A DNA stretch of 64,000 nt. It comes from Blautia hansenii (lineage in GTDB: Bacteria; Bacillota; Clostridia; Lachnospirales; Lachnospiraceae). A program made the translations under genes and the position numbers. The stretch covers positions 89,685 to 153,684 of the forward strand of contig NZ_JAAITA010000006.1 of the NCBI RefSeq assembly GCF_013304445.1, read 5' to 3'. Below are positions 24,732 through 33,045 of the stretch, piece by piece. Below the pieces are notes generated by a model. It was not told the origin of the DNA. It saw only the letters and a list, made by a program, of their open reading frames with translations, and did not search any database. Position 1 is the stretch's first letter; every line of letters starts with the position of its first letter.

Positions 24732-26093
24732 CTACTTTTTCAAAATATCTTTCAAATCGTTTAAGCCTTCTATCGTGGTTACCACAATGACGGTATCGCC
24801 CACCTGGATTTTATCCTGTCCTTTGGGAATCAGGATGTTGCCGTTGTGGTTGATACAGGCAATGAGAAGGTTGTCTTTGAGGTTCAGCTGGCTTAAGGGG
24901 ACATCCGTAATACTGGAGGACTCTTTTACTGCAAACTCCAGAGCTTCCGCATGTCCGTCCAGAATGTGGTACAGCGTTTCTACGTTGTTGCTGCTGATGG
25001 AATTTTCCATAGCCCGGACATAGCGCAGAATATAGTCTGCTGTAATATTTTTGGGATAAATCACACTTCCCAGATCCAGTTCCTCCACAATATCGTCAAA
25101 GGCAATGCGGGTGACCTTGGTAATCAGCTTGGCATTGGAGTTTTTCTTGGCAAACAGAGACAGCAGAATGTTTTCCTCATCCATATTGGTAAGGGTCACA
25201 AAGGCCTCTGTCTGGGCCAATCCCTCCTCAAGCAGCAGCTTTTTATCTGTACCGTCACCGCAGATGATGGTAGTTTCCGGCAGAAGCTGGCTTAATTCCT
25301 CGCAGCGGGCAATTTTGGATTCTACAATCCGTACATCGACTTTTAATTCCGACAGCAGAGTAGCGAGATAATAGCCAAGAGTACCGCCGCCTACAATCAG
25401 AGCGTTTTTTACCTGCTGGGTATGCACGCCGATTTTTTTGAAAAAGGCAGCCGAATTTTTTACAGAGGCCACAATAGAAATGCGGTCGCCGTTTTGCAGT
25501 ACAAAGTTACCGGAAGGAATAAACACTTCATTCCCTCTTTCTACACCGCAGACCAGAATATTGCACCGGAGTTTGTCTACCATTTGCATAATAGACAAGC
25601 CGTCCAGACGAAATTCGGGCAGCAGCTTAAATTTCAAAAGCTCCACTCTTCCTTTGGCAAAGGTGTCCAGCTTAATAGCAGAAGGAAAGCGCAGAAGACG
25701 GAACATTTCCATGGCTGCGGAATATTCCGGATTGATAATCATGGAAATTCCAAGGCTTTTTCTGATAAAGTTCCTTTCTTTATTGTAAATCGGATTACGC
25801 ACACGGGCAATGGTGTGGCATTTGCTCACCTTTTTGGCAATGACACAGCACAACAGGTTTAATTCATCCGAGCCGGTAACGGCAATCAGCATGTCCGCCT
25901 CCTCAATGCCGGCTTCTGACAAAACGTTGACACTGGAGCCGTTTCCAGCCAGTCCCATGACGTCAATGGTTTCGGAAAGCTGCTGGATTTTCAGCGGATT
26001 TGTGTCAACCACGACCAGGTCGTGTTGTTCGTAACTGAGCTGTGCTGCAAGGGTACATCCTATCTTGCCGCAGCCCACAATTATAATCTTCAT
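24732..26093 (-). CDS. trkA: Trk system potassium uptake protein TrkA
   Basis: 453 residues. I use ATG at 26093 (MKIIIVGCGKIGCTLAAQL) because TATGGAGG sits 5 bases before it, instead of the earlier frame opening at 26111. It contains two tandem RCK units, each a Rossmann NAD-binding domain (VGCGKIGCTLA at 7-17, VGGGTLGYYLA near 230) plus a TrkA_C domain; the second TrkA_C is near 370-450. It binds nucleotide and gates TrkH. It is expressed as a two-gene operon from a minus-strand promoter at 26168-26195. Confidence 0.93.
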   Translation of the reverse strand: MKIIIVGCGKIGCTLAAQLSYEQHDLVVVDTNPLKIQQLSETIDVMGLAGNGSSVNVLSEAGIEEADMLIAVTGSDELNLLCCVIAKKVSKCHTIARVRNPIYNKERNFIRKSLGISMIINPEYSAAMEMFRLLRFPSAIKLDTFAKGRVELLKFKLLPEFRLDGLSIMQMVDKLRCNILVCGVERGNEVFIPSGNFVLQNGDRISIVASVKNSAAFFKKIGVHTQQVKNALIVGGGTLGYYLATLLSELKVDVRIVESKIARCEELSQLLPETTIICGDGTDKKLLLEEGLAQTEAFVTLTNMDEENILLSLFAKKNSNAKLITKVTRIAFDDIVEELDLGSVIYPKNITADYILRYVRAMENSISSNNVETLYHILDGHAEALEFAVKESSSITDVPLSQLNLKDNLLIACINHNGNILIPKGQDKIQVGDTVIVVTTIEGLNDLKDILKK

Positions 26094-26167
26094 AAGAACC
26101 TCCATAAGCATTAAAAATGTGTAAATATAATAAGAAAAAGATAAAGATTATATAAAGTTCAAGGCTA

Positions 26168-26195
26168 ATTATAACACTCCCTGTTTTATTTGCAA
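26168..26195 (-). promoter_or_regulatory. Promoter for trkA-trkH
   Basis: On the minus strand TTGCAA and TATAAT are separated by 16 bases, about 75 bases before the trkA start. Confidence 0.6.
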
Positions 26196-26230
26196 TGAAA
26201 GAATCTGTTTTTCATTCTTTTCATTAAAAA

Positions 26231-26259
26231 TTGACAAGAAGAAGAGATTTTGGTATATC
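26231..26259 (+). promoter_or_regulatory. Promoter for the small Cys-rich protein gene
   Basis: TTGACA, a 17-base spacer and TATATC, 31 bases before the start codon. Confidence 0.7.
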
Positions 26260-26290
26260 TAAAACATACAGAATGAAGGAAAAGGACGGG

Positions 26291-26491
26291 ATGAATATGA
26301 GTAAGAAAAAACAGGGGACAACCAGCTGTGAATACTGCAGCAATTACATATATGATGAGGAATTTGGCTATTATATCTGTGATGTAAATCTGGATGAAGA
26401 CGAAATGAGCCGTTTCCTTTCCGACAGTTTCTACCACTGTCCCTATTTTCAGATGAACGATGAGTATAAAATTGTGAGAAAGCAGATGTAG
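26291..26491 (+). CDS. Small Cys-containing protein, DUF6472-like
   Basis: 66 residues from ATG 26291; ATG 26297 two codons later is equally possible, with GGACGGG in front. The protein has a CEYC pair near residue 13, a single Cys in YYICDVNLDEDEM and another in FYHCPYF, a four-Cys pattern that could bind Zn or Fe-S. Acidic residues dominate the middle. It resembles a small conserved Lachnospiraceae family that I believe is DUF6472, of unknown function. It has its own consensus promoter and precedes proA, which has a separate promoter. Confidence 0.7.
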   Translation: MNMSKKKQGTTSCEYCSNYIYDEEFGYYICDVNLDEDEMSRFLSDSFYHCPYFQMNDEYKIVRKQM

Positions 26492-26492
26492 A

Positions 26493-26521
26493 TTGCATAA
26501 TGGAAACTTTCCATATATAAT
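26493..26521 (+). promoter_or_regulatory. proA promoter with a palindrome in the spacer
   Basis: TTGCAT and TATAAT with a 17-base spacer. The spacer contains ATGGAAA-C-TTTCCAT (26500-26514), a perfect 7-bp inverted repeat, a natural place for a repressor. Confidence 0.65.
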
Positions 26522-26575
26522 AAGTACATCTATTTATCAAGTTAAAGAGAAAAAGTAAAGAAGGGCGGTAAAACC

Positions 26576-27862
26576 ATGGATATCAGAAGTGAAGTGAAAA
26601 AAATGAAAGAGGACAGCCCAAAGATGGCAGCGCTTTCTTTGGAGACCAGAAATCAGGCGCTGTTGGCAGTGGCAGAGGCGCTGCAGCAGCAGAAAGAAAA
26701 AATCTTTGAAGCCAATCAGAAAGACCTGGAAGCGGCAGCAGAGTCCGGCCTGCCCCAGTCTGTACAGAAACGGCTGAAATTTGATGCGCATAAACTGGCT
26801 GATGTTATCAGCGGAATCAAAGAACTGGTAAAACTTCCGGATCCTTTATCCCAGGTGCAGCTTTCCAGACAATTAGACGACCATCTGAACTTGTACCGGG
26901 TGACCTGCCCCATTGGAGTGATTGGCATTATTTTTGAGGCAAGACCGGATGCTCTGGTGCAGATCTCCTCTCTTTGTATCAAGAGCGGCAATTGCGCAGT
27001 TTTAAAAGGAGGTCGTGAGACCGCAGCCACCAATAAAGTTCTTTTTGGAATCATTTATCAGACAGTTACAGACTGCGGCCTGCCATCTGGCTGCCTTTTG
27101 CAGGCAGAGCAGCACAATGAAATTGATGAACTGCTTTCCTGCCATGACTGTGTGGATTTGCTGATTCCCAGAGGTTCCAACCAGTTTGTACAGTATATTA
27201 TGAACCACACCAAGATTCCCGTTATGGGACATGCAGACGGCGTGTGTCATACTTATGTAGATGAGGACTATGATATGGAAAAAGCGCTGCCGGTTCTCGT
27301 AGACGCCAAGACCCAGTACACAGCGGCCTGCAATGCTACGGAAACCCTGCTGGTACACCGGAGGATTGCAGAAGAATTTCTTCCCAAAGCAGAAGCGGCT
27401 TTAAGAGCGGCGGGAGTGAGCCTGCGGGGAACTTTGGAAGCAAGTCAGTATATAGACTGCGAAATCATGGAGGAAGCAGAATTTCACACGGAATATCTGG
27501 ACATGGTACTGTCTGTAAAACTGGTAGACAGCCTGGAGGAAGCCGTTCGCCATATCAATACTTACGGCTCCCATCACACAGACTGTATTCTTACGGAAAA
27601 TCCGGAGCACGCAGAAACGTTTATGCAGCTTGTGGATTCCGCAGGCGTGTATCAGAACTGTTCCACCAGATTTGCCGACGGTTTCCGTTATGGCTTTGGA
27701 GCAGAGGTGGGGATCAGTACCGGAAAAATTCATGCCAGAGGCCCGGTGGGGCTGGAAGGCCTGGTTACTTATAAATACAAGCTGTATGGACAGGGACAGA
27801 TTGTGGCGGACTATGCAGAGGGCAGAAAGTCCTTTCACTTTCAGGAACTGGATAGAGGATAA
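26576..27862 (+). CDS. proA: Glutamate-5-semialdehyde dehydrogenase
   Basis: 428 residues, the usual length. It reduces gamma-glutamyl phosphate to glutamate 5-semialdehyde in proline synthesis. Family marks are CPIGVIGIIFEARPDALVQI near 115, LKGGRETAATNKVL near 142, the catalytic Cys252 in YTAACNATETLLVH, and the C-terminal TRFADGFRYGFGAEVGISTG. proB, its usual partner gene, is not in this window, so the operon is split. It is expressed from its own promoter and followed by a CPBP protease gene 6 bases later. Confidence 0.95.
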   Translation: MDIRSEVKKMKEDSPKMAALSLETRNQALLAVAEALQQQKEKIFEANQKDLEAAAESGLPQSVQKRLKFDAHKLADVISGIKELVKLPDPLSQVQLSRQLDDHLNLYRVTCPIGVIGIIFEARPDALVQISSLCIKSGNCAVLKGGRETAATNKVLFGIIYQTVTDCGLPSGCLLQAEQHNEIDELLSCHDCVDLLIPRGSNQFVQYIMNHTKIPVMGHADGVCHTYVDEDYDMEKALPVLVDAKTQYTAACNATETLLVHRRIAEEFLPKAEAALRAAGVSLRGTLEASQYIDCEIMEEAEFHTEYLDMVLSVKLVDSLEEAVRHINTYGSHHTDCILTENPEHAETFMQLVDSAGVYQNCSTRFADGFRYGFGAEVGISTGKIHARGPVGLEGLVTYKYKLYGQGQIVADYAEGRKSFHFQELDRG

Positions 27863-27868
27863 GAACAG

Positions 27869-28651
27869 ATGAAAAAGGTTATATGCATTTTAAAGAGTCT
27901 GCTTCCTATGCTTCTCTGGCTGGGAATGCAGAGCGTCGTCAGCATCCTGTTTCTTTTGACAGGGGTTTTGACTGGAAAAGGGCCTTTATGGGCAACAGGG
28001 GGAGAACTGCCCTACGTCATTTCCGTGCTGGCGAATGGCGTTACTTTTCTCCTGGGATATCTGTGGCTGCAGAAAAAGAAGAAAGAAACCAGCGGGCAGG
28101 AGAGAAGGTTTTCCCTGGGCGCAGCAGTAAAACTTCTGGCTGTGGGTGTGATTTTTCAGATGATTGTCAGTCTGCTGCTGGCCGGTATGCAAGTGGTGTT
28201 TCCAAAAGCAATGGAATCTTATGCGCAGGTGCTGGAAAATCTGGGGGTGTTTGCACCGTCTGTCTTTTCTGTGCTGTATACGGTGGTGTTTGCTCCTTTG
28301 ACAGAGGAAATGGTCTTTCGCGGCGTAACCCTGCGGATTTTACAAGAGGAACTGCCCTTTGCAGCAGCCAATGTGCTGCAGGCCGTTCTTTTTGCTCTGA
28401 TGCATGGGAATCTTGTGCAGTCCTCTTATGCTTTTCTGGCAGGTCTGCTGTTGGGAACTGTTGTGAAAAGATACGGAAAACTCAGTGCAGCCATATGGTG
28501 TCATTTTGCAGTCAATGCTTCCGGTTTATTTCTGGGAGACATCAGCGTACCTGGAATCTTTCTTTTGCTGGGAATCAGTTTCGGAGTTCTCTTGGTATTT
28601 GTCATAATAGATAAAAAAATGGAGAAAACAAATGAAAAATATAGAGTATGA
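27869..28651 (+). CDS. CPBP family intramembrane glutamic endopeptidase
   Basis: 260 residues, about seven membrane helices. The CPBP (Abi/CaaX-like) motifs are E146-E-M-V-F-R151 in the first conserved box, LFALMHGNL near 172 in the second and IWCHFAVNAS near 210 in the third, supplying the Glu and His residues of the intramembrane active site. Members process membrane proteins or act in bacteriocin immunity; the substrate here is not known. It is translationally close to proA (6-base gap), probably by chance of operon building. The stop is 89 bases before the truncated binding-protein gene. Confidence 0.85.
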   Translation: MKKVICILKSLLPMLLWLGMQSVVSILFLLTGVLTGKGPLWATGGELPYVISVLANGVTFLLGYLWLQKKKKETSGQERRFSLGAAVKLLAVGVIFQMIVSLLLAGMQVVFPKAMESYAQVLENLGVFAPSVFSVLYTVVFAPLTEEMVFRGVTLRILQEELPFAAANVLQAVLFALMHGNLVQSSYAFLAGLLLGTVVKRYGKLSAAIWCHFAVNASGLFLGDISVPGIFLLLGISFGVLLVFVIIDKKMEKTNEKYRV

Positions 28652-28740
28652 CGTAAAAATAAAAACTGGAGTTGGGAAAGTGGCAAAAATAATGTTGATA
28701 ATACAAAAATAGCGCAGGATAATACAAAGTTATTTGTGCA
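28652..28740. other. Gap with two GATAATACAAA repeats, no usable leader for the next gene
   Basis: GATAATACAAA occurs at 28697 and 28718, 21 bases (two helix turns) apart. There is no Shine-Dalgarno sequence and no signal-peptide coding in any frame before the downstream binding-protein gene. A similar A-rich TAGTACAAATACAAAAATAG stretch precedes the promoter of the other CUT1 operon at about 39.95 kb. Confidence 0.4.
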
Positions 28741-30027
28741 ATGATGGTAGCTTCTCTGGCAGCCTGCGGAGGCGGCGGAGATAAAGAAACATCCGGCGGC
28801 GCCGACAGCGGCAAGGACGGGGGAAAAGAACTGGTTTACTGGTCCATGTGGAGTGAAGAGGAGCCGCAGGCAAAAGTGATTCAGGAAGCTGTGGACAAGT
28901 ACACAGAAGACACAGGAGTTAAGGTAGACGTACAGTTTAAAGGACGTAACGGACAGCGTGAAGGTTTACAGCCTGCATTGGATGCTAAGCAGACCATCGA
29001 CTTGTTTGACGAGGATGTAAACCGTGTAAACGGTTCCTGGGGAAGCTATCTGATGGATTTGGAAGAGCTGGCAAAAGATTATGAGGCAGAGCATGGAAAT
29101 GAAACACTGTTTGCTATTGCCCGTAATGCAGCAGGCGGAACATTAAAATCCATTCCGTATCAGCCCTCTATTTTCGGTTTCTTCTATAACCAGACTTTAT
29201 TTGATAAAGCAGGCATTGCAGCAGCGCCGACTACATGGGAAGAATTTGATGCAGCCTGTGCGAAATTAAAAGAAGCGGGAATTACACCAATCACAGGTGA
29301 TACCACTTATATGACTTCCTTTATGGGATATCATCTGGGACGTTATCTGGGACAGGATGGCGTAAAAGCCTTAGTGAATGACCCGGCTATTCAGGAAAAA
29401 ATTGACGCAGGCGAAGTGGAAGATGTAAACTGGGATGACCCAAGAGTTGCTCAGGCAGCAAAAGACATTGAAGACTTTGCTAAGAAAGGGTACTTCTCCG
29501 AAAATATTGCGTCTAACGTATATCCGGCAGGACAGAATCAGGAATTTGCCCCTGGAGAAGCAGCAATTATTATCTGCGGATCCTGGCTGCCAAACGAAAT
29601 CAAAGCGTCTGTAGCAGAAGATTTGACATGGGGATACTTCAACTACCCATCTGTAAAAGACGGAACAGATGACAATACGGCAAACAACATTGCCAATCAG
29701 GTATTTGCCATTAACAAAGAATCCAAGATGGCAGAAGAGGCTATGGAGCTGATTACTTATATCACAACCGGGGAATTTGATAAGAAGATGACAGAGCAGT
29801 CTCTTTCCATTCCGGCTGACAAAGCAAACTCTGATGCATGGCCAACAGAACTTGAGGCGGTAAAACCTGGGTTTGAAGCAACAGCTACATACTATGACTG
29901 GGCTGTTGGCGCTGAAAACAATGGCGACCTGACACCTGTATTAAACGAAAACACAGTAAAACTTATGGCTGGCGACATGTCTGCTGATGAATTTGTAAAA
30001 TCCTGTAAATCAGCAGCAGGAGAATAA
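28741..30027 (+). CDS. CUT1 sugar ABC transporter substrate-binding lipoprotein, 5'-truncated
   Basis: 428 residues from the first in-frame ATG. The mature part is a normal family 1 extracellular solute-binding protein: lipobox SLAAC, Gly/Ser-rich linker, LVYWSMWSEEEPQ, FYNQTLFDKAGIAAAPTTWEEF near 150, and the GEAAIIICGSWLPNE segment near 278. The front is abnormal. Only eight residues (MMVASLAA) precede the lipid-attachment Cys, with no positive charges and half a hydrophobic core, and no ribosome binding site or in-frame upstream start exists. About 12-15 codons and the leader appear deleted. As it stands, export and perhaps translation should fail. Two intact permease genes follow. Confidence 0.85.
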   Translation: MMVASLAACGGGGDKETSGGADSGKDGGKELVYWSMWSEEEPQAKVIQEAVDKYTEDTGVKVDVQFKGRNGQREGLQPALDAKQTIDLFDEDVNRVNGSWGSYLMDLEELAKDYEAEHGNETLFAIARNAAGGTLKSIPYQPSIFGFFYNQTLFDKAGIAAAPTTWEEFDAACAKLKEAGITPITGDTTYMTSFMGYHLGRYLGQDGVKALVNDPAIQEKIDAGEVEDVNWDDPRVAQAAKDIEDFAKKGYFSENIASNVYPAGQNQEFAPGEAAIIICGSWLPNEIKASVAEDLTWGYFNYPSVKDGTDDNTANNIANQVFAINKESKMAEEAMELITYITTGEFDKKMTEQSLSIPADKANSDAWPTELEAVKPGFEATATYYDWAVGAENNGDLTPVLNENTVKLMAGDMSADEFVKSCKSAAGE

Positions 30028-30040
30028 GAAGTATAAAAGA

Positions 30041-30085
30041 TATGGTGGCATGAGCGTACAGCGCGCTGCCACCATATTTCTTTTT
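30041..30085 (+). terminator. Attenuator hairpin between binding protein and permeases
   Basis: TATGGTGGCA pairs with TGCCACCATA, followed by TTTCTTTTTG. In sugar transporter operons such a hairpin lets the binding protein be made in excess over the permeases. Confidence 0.75.
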
Positions 30086-30106
30086 GAATATTAAGGAGAT
30101 ACCCGC

Positions 30107-31012
30107 ATGAAAAAAAATAAAGGAATGATTATCGGTTTTCTTGCCCCGGCAGTTCTGATTTTCCTGGCTGTATTCTTATATCCCATTGTCAGAACCGTTA
30201 TTATGAGTTTTTTTAAGATTTCTTCTGTGACAGACAGTGTGGATTTGTGGAAATTCGTGGGAATAGAAAACTACCAGAAATTATTTGCAACTGATATTTT
30301 CAGAACCTCCATGATGAATATTGGAAAAATATGGCTTTTAGGCGGTATCATTGTTATGACAGTTTCCCTGCTGTTTGCCGTTATTTTAACCAGCGGAATC
30401 CGGGGAAAGAAAATTTTCCGCGCCATTATTTATCTGCCCAATATTGTAAGTGCTGTGGCTCTGGCTACCATGTGGCTGCAGTATGTATATAGCCCTAAGT
30501 TTGGTCTTCTTAAGAACGTTCTGGATAAACTGGGACTTCACGAACTGGCAAAAACCCAGTGGACGGCTCCGGACCATGTATTCTGGGCTCTGCTGTTTGC
30601 TTACTGCTTTGGTATGATTGGTTATCACATGCTTATCTGGATGAGCGGTATTGAGCGAATCAGCCCGGACTTTTATGAAGCGGCAACTTTGGACGGAGCA
30701 AACAAAATCAATCAGTTTCGTTATATGACACTGCCATTGTTAAAAGGTGTCTTTAAGACAAATATTACTATGTGGTCTGTAAGCACAGCAGGTTTCTTTG
30801 TATGGTCACAGCTGTTCTCTTCTGTTACAGCCAATAAAGCCACCATTGTTCCAGTACAGTATATGTATTCTCAGATTTTTGGCGCCGGAAATGCGGTGAC
30901 AGAGCGTAATGCAGGATATGGTGCGGCCATTGGTATTATTCTTTGTATCTGTGTTGTTTTAATCTTTACCATCTGCAACGCACTGGTAAAAGATGATGAT
31001 TTGGAATTTTAG
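30107..31012 (+). CDS. CUT1 sugar ABC transporter permease, MalF type
   Basis: 301 residues, AAGGAG site. Six membrane helices; the first follows a short basic N-terminus (MKKNKGMIIGFLAPAVLIF). The cytoplasmic EAA loop reads SPDFYEAATLDGANKINQF (about 185-203), which docks the ATPase. It forms the translocation pore with the next gene product. No ATP-binding subunit is encoded in this operon or in the other CUT1 operon, so a shared MsiK-type ATPase elsewhere is likely. The substrate is a sugar or oligosaccharide of unknown identity. Confidence 0.93.
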   Translation: MKKNKGMIIGFLAPAVLIFLAVFLYPIVRTVIMSFFKISSVTDSVDLWKFVGIENYQKLFATDIFRTSMMNIGKIWLLGGIIVMTVSLLFAVILTSGIRGKKIFRAIIYLPNIVSAVALATMWLQYVYSPKFGLLKNVLDKLGLHELAKTQWTAPDHVFWALLFAYCFGMIGYHMLIWMSGIERISPDFYEAATLDGANKINQFRYMTLPLLKGVFKTNITMWSVSTAGFFVWSQLFSSVTANKATIVPVQYMYSQIFGAGNAVTERNAGYGAAIGIILCICVVLIFTICNALVKDDDLEF

Positions 31013-31028
31013 AAGGGAGGACAGGTTC

Positions 31029-31910
31029 ATGGCGAAAGAAAAGAAAATAGTCAAAGATAAAATTAACTGGAAAAAAGAACTGAAACTTGCTCCCGGATAT
31101 ATTATTATTCTTTTGTGGGTAGCGTTTACGCTCATGCTTCTGGGCTGGATTCTGGCTGCAAGTTTGTCCACCACAATGGATATTTTTGCGGGAAAAGCAC
31201 TGAAGTTCCCTACGGGGCTGCATTTTGAAAATTATGCAAAGGCATGGGGCTCCGGCGGCGTAGCCACCTTCTTTATGAACTCCCTGCTGTATTCGGTAAT
31301 ATCCTGTACATTGCTGATTCTTATCTGCGCACCGGCTGCTTATGTGCTGGCAAGATTTACCTTTATAGGGAATAAGATTATTCAGACCGGTTTCGTGTCT
31401 GCTATGGGTGTTCCCATTACCATGATTGTGCTGCCGCTTTTCTGTCTGGTAGCAAATATGGGAATTTTAAACAACGTAGTGGCAAGTAAGGCAACGCTGA
31501 TTTTCCTGTATATCGGAATTAACATTCCCTATACAACCATTTTCCTGCTTACCTTTTTTGCCAACTTATCCAGAACTTACGAAGAGGCTGCAGCCATTGA
31601 CGGCTGTCCTCCGGTGAAGACTTTCTGGAAAATTATGTTCCTGATGGCTCAGTCTGGAATTGTTACAGTTACGATTTTTAACTTTATCAATATCTGGAAC
31701 GAGTACTTCCTGTCTCTGATTTTTGCAAACAGTGATGAACTCCGTCCGGTAGCGGTAGGTCTTTATGGCATGCTGCAGTCTATGCAATATACAGGAAACT
31801 GGGCCGGTATGTTTGCAGCCGTTGTCATTGTATTCCTGCCAACCTTTATTCTCTATATTTTCCTGTCAGAGAAGATTATTGGCGGTGTTACCGGAGGTAT
31901 CAAAGGCTGA
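31029..31910 (+). CDS. CUT1 sugar ABC transporter permease, MalG type
   Basis: 293 residues; ATG 31029 behind GGGAGG rather than the earlier frame opening at 30993. Six membrane helices, with the first at about 25-45 after a Lys-rich start. The EAA loop is RTYEEAAAIDGCPPVKTFW (about 178-196). It ends with SEKIIGGVTGGIKG, a typical CUT1 permease tail. It is the partner of the preceding permease. Followed by a terminator, so the operon is binding protein plus two permeases. Confidence 0.93.
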   Translation: MAKEKKIVKDKINWKKELKLAPGYIIILLWVAFTLMLLGWILAASLSTTMDIFAGKALKFPTGLHFENYAKAWGSGGVATFFMNSLLYSVISCTLLILICAPAAYVLARFTFIGNKIIQTGFVSAMGVPITMIVLPLFCLVANMGILNNVVASKATLIFLYIGINIPYTTIFLLTFFANLSRTYEEAAAIDGCPPVKTFWKIMFLMAQSGIVTVTIFNFINIWNEYFLSLIFANSDELRPVAVGLYGMLQSMQYTGNWAGMFAAVVIVFLPTFILYIFLSEKIIGGVTGGIKG

Positions 31911-31943
31911 TATCGGTTTTGTATCGGGAATCAATCGAAGATG

Positions 31944-31980
31944 AAAGAGGATGTTGTTGCAAACAGCATTCTCTTTTTTT
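31944..31980 (+). terminator. Terminator of the first CUT1 operon
   Basis: AAAGAG-ATG-TGTT pairs with AACA-CAT-CTCTTT around a GCAA-centred loop, then a run of seven T. Confidence 0.8.
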
Positions 31981-31993
31981 GCGAAAAAAATAA

Positions 31994-32044
31994 TTGACAA
32001 CTTTATTTGTCATTTGCTATAATAATGACAAATAAAGTTGTCAA
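31994..32044 (+). promoter_or_regulatory. Strong promoter flanked by two TGACAA-N6-TTGTCA operators
   Basis: TTGACA (31994) and TATAAT (32018) with an 18-base spacer and a TG extended -10. Two dyads, TGACAA-N6-TTGTCA at 31995-32012 and 32026-32043, sit 31 bases apart (three helix turns). The first covers the -35 hexamer; the second lies just after the -10, over the transcription start. The two are also perfect inverted copies of each other over 20 bp. Bound repressor dimers would block the promoter. Confidence 0.8.
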
Positions 32045-32078
32045 TATGACAAGAAAATAAGTCAAGGAGGCAGTGCGT

Positions 32079-32300
32079 ATGCCGCTATATAACCGTCTGA
32101 AAGAATACCGGGCAAGGCTTGGCATTAATCAGCAGGAACTGGGAAAACGGGTAGGTGCTTCACGGCAGACGATCAGTCTGATAGAGAGGGGCGATTATTC
32201 GCCTTCCGTAACCCTTGCTCTGCGGATTGCAAAGGAATGCTCCGTAACGGTGGAAGAAATATTTCAGTATGAGGAGGATGAGAACGATGAACAGGAATAA
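32079..32300 (+). CDS. XRE-family transcriptional regulator
   Basis: 73 residues; ATG 32079 behind AAGGAGG, not GTG 32073. The protein is a single Cro/C1-type helix-turn-helix: NRLKEYRARLGINQQELGKR followed by VGASRQTISLIERGDYSPS, then an acidic tail (EEDENDEQE). This class of short regulators typically precedes an ABC exporter or a membrane protein and represses its own operon. The twin symmetric operators around its promoter support autoregulation. The next gene starts inside its last codons. Confidence 0.92.
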   Translation: MPLYNRLKEYRARLGINQQELGKRVGASRQTISLIERGDYSPSVTLALRIAKECSVTVEEIFQYEEDENDEQE

Positions 32301-33030
32301 GAAGAAAAAGGAAACCGATAGGAAGACAGCCTTGATACAAATGGTGATTATGCTTTCGTGCGGCGGTTTTATAGGAGGGGCGGGAACGGTGTTCTTTCTT
32401 TTCTATGGAGAATCTGTGAGCCAGGTGCTGAATCGGATTTCCGATTCTGTGGGAAACTATGCGCCCTGGATTTTGATAGTTCTTTGCACTTTGCTATGCG
32501 TGGCAGCACCTGTTGGTGTGGGAACTGTGAGGTACAAATTTAAACGCTGGAATCAGGATGATGAAGAAGAAACAGAAGCATTAGAGAAATATGTAGGGCG
32601 AGTTCAGAATTTTCTTTCGGTGTTTATCATTTTTGTCATGTGTATGGGAGGACCCTGCATGGCAGCACATGATGGGATGTCTACCATATCTGTTCTCTTT
32701 TTCGTAGCTACTACGTTCTGGACTCTGTTCTGGGTGAGCAGGGTCGTGTATTACCAGAAGCAGATGAACCCGGAGAAAAAAGGAAATATCCTAAGCTGGA
32801 ATTTTGACAAAGAATGGCTGGCCAGTTGTGACGAAAGAGAACAGTTCAGAAGTTTTCGGGCGGGATATTATGCTTATTATTACAATCAGTTTATTAACCT
32901 GATTATTTTTGTTATACTTCTGTGCGCAGCCAATGTCTATGAGATGAGCAATCTTCCTTTTGTGATACTGGGCGTCGTCTGGTCTGCACAGACATTGATA
33001 TACTGGTATGAGTATGAGAAGAAAAGGTGA
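32287..33030 (+). CDS. Multi-pass membrane protein of unknown function
   Basis: 247 residues; ATG 32287, with GAGGAGG inside the end of the XRE gene 9 bases earlier, so the two are translationally coupled with a 14-base overlap. A Lys-rich N-terminus (MNRNKKKKETDRK) is followed by about six hydrophobic segments, near 17-40, 55-75, 110-130, 137-155, 207-225 and 228-243. A charged loop lies between the fourth and fifth segments. I see no enzyme or transporter motif and do not recognise the family with certainty. Its place between the regulator and the ABC genes suggests it belongs to the exporter or senses its cargo (inference). Confidence 0.75.
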   Translation: MNRNKKKKETDRKTALIQMVIMLSCGGFIGGAGTVFFLFYGESVSQVLNRISDSVGNYAPWILIVLCTLLCVAAPVGVGTVRYKFKRWNQDDEEETEALEKYVGRVQNFLSVFIIFVMCMGGPCMAAHDGMSTISVLFFVATTFWTLFWVSRVVYYQKQMNPEKKGNILSWNFDKEWLASCDEREQFRSFRAGYYAYYYNQFINLIIFVILLCAANVYEMSNLPFVILGVVWSAQTLIYWYEYEKKR

Positions 33031-33045
33031 GAGGAGCGTGAGATT

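Noticed and set aside
24013..25023. 336-codon plus-strand frame opposite trkH and trkA
   Set aside because: Spans the junction of two real genes on the other strand, and its translation shows no domain.
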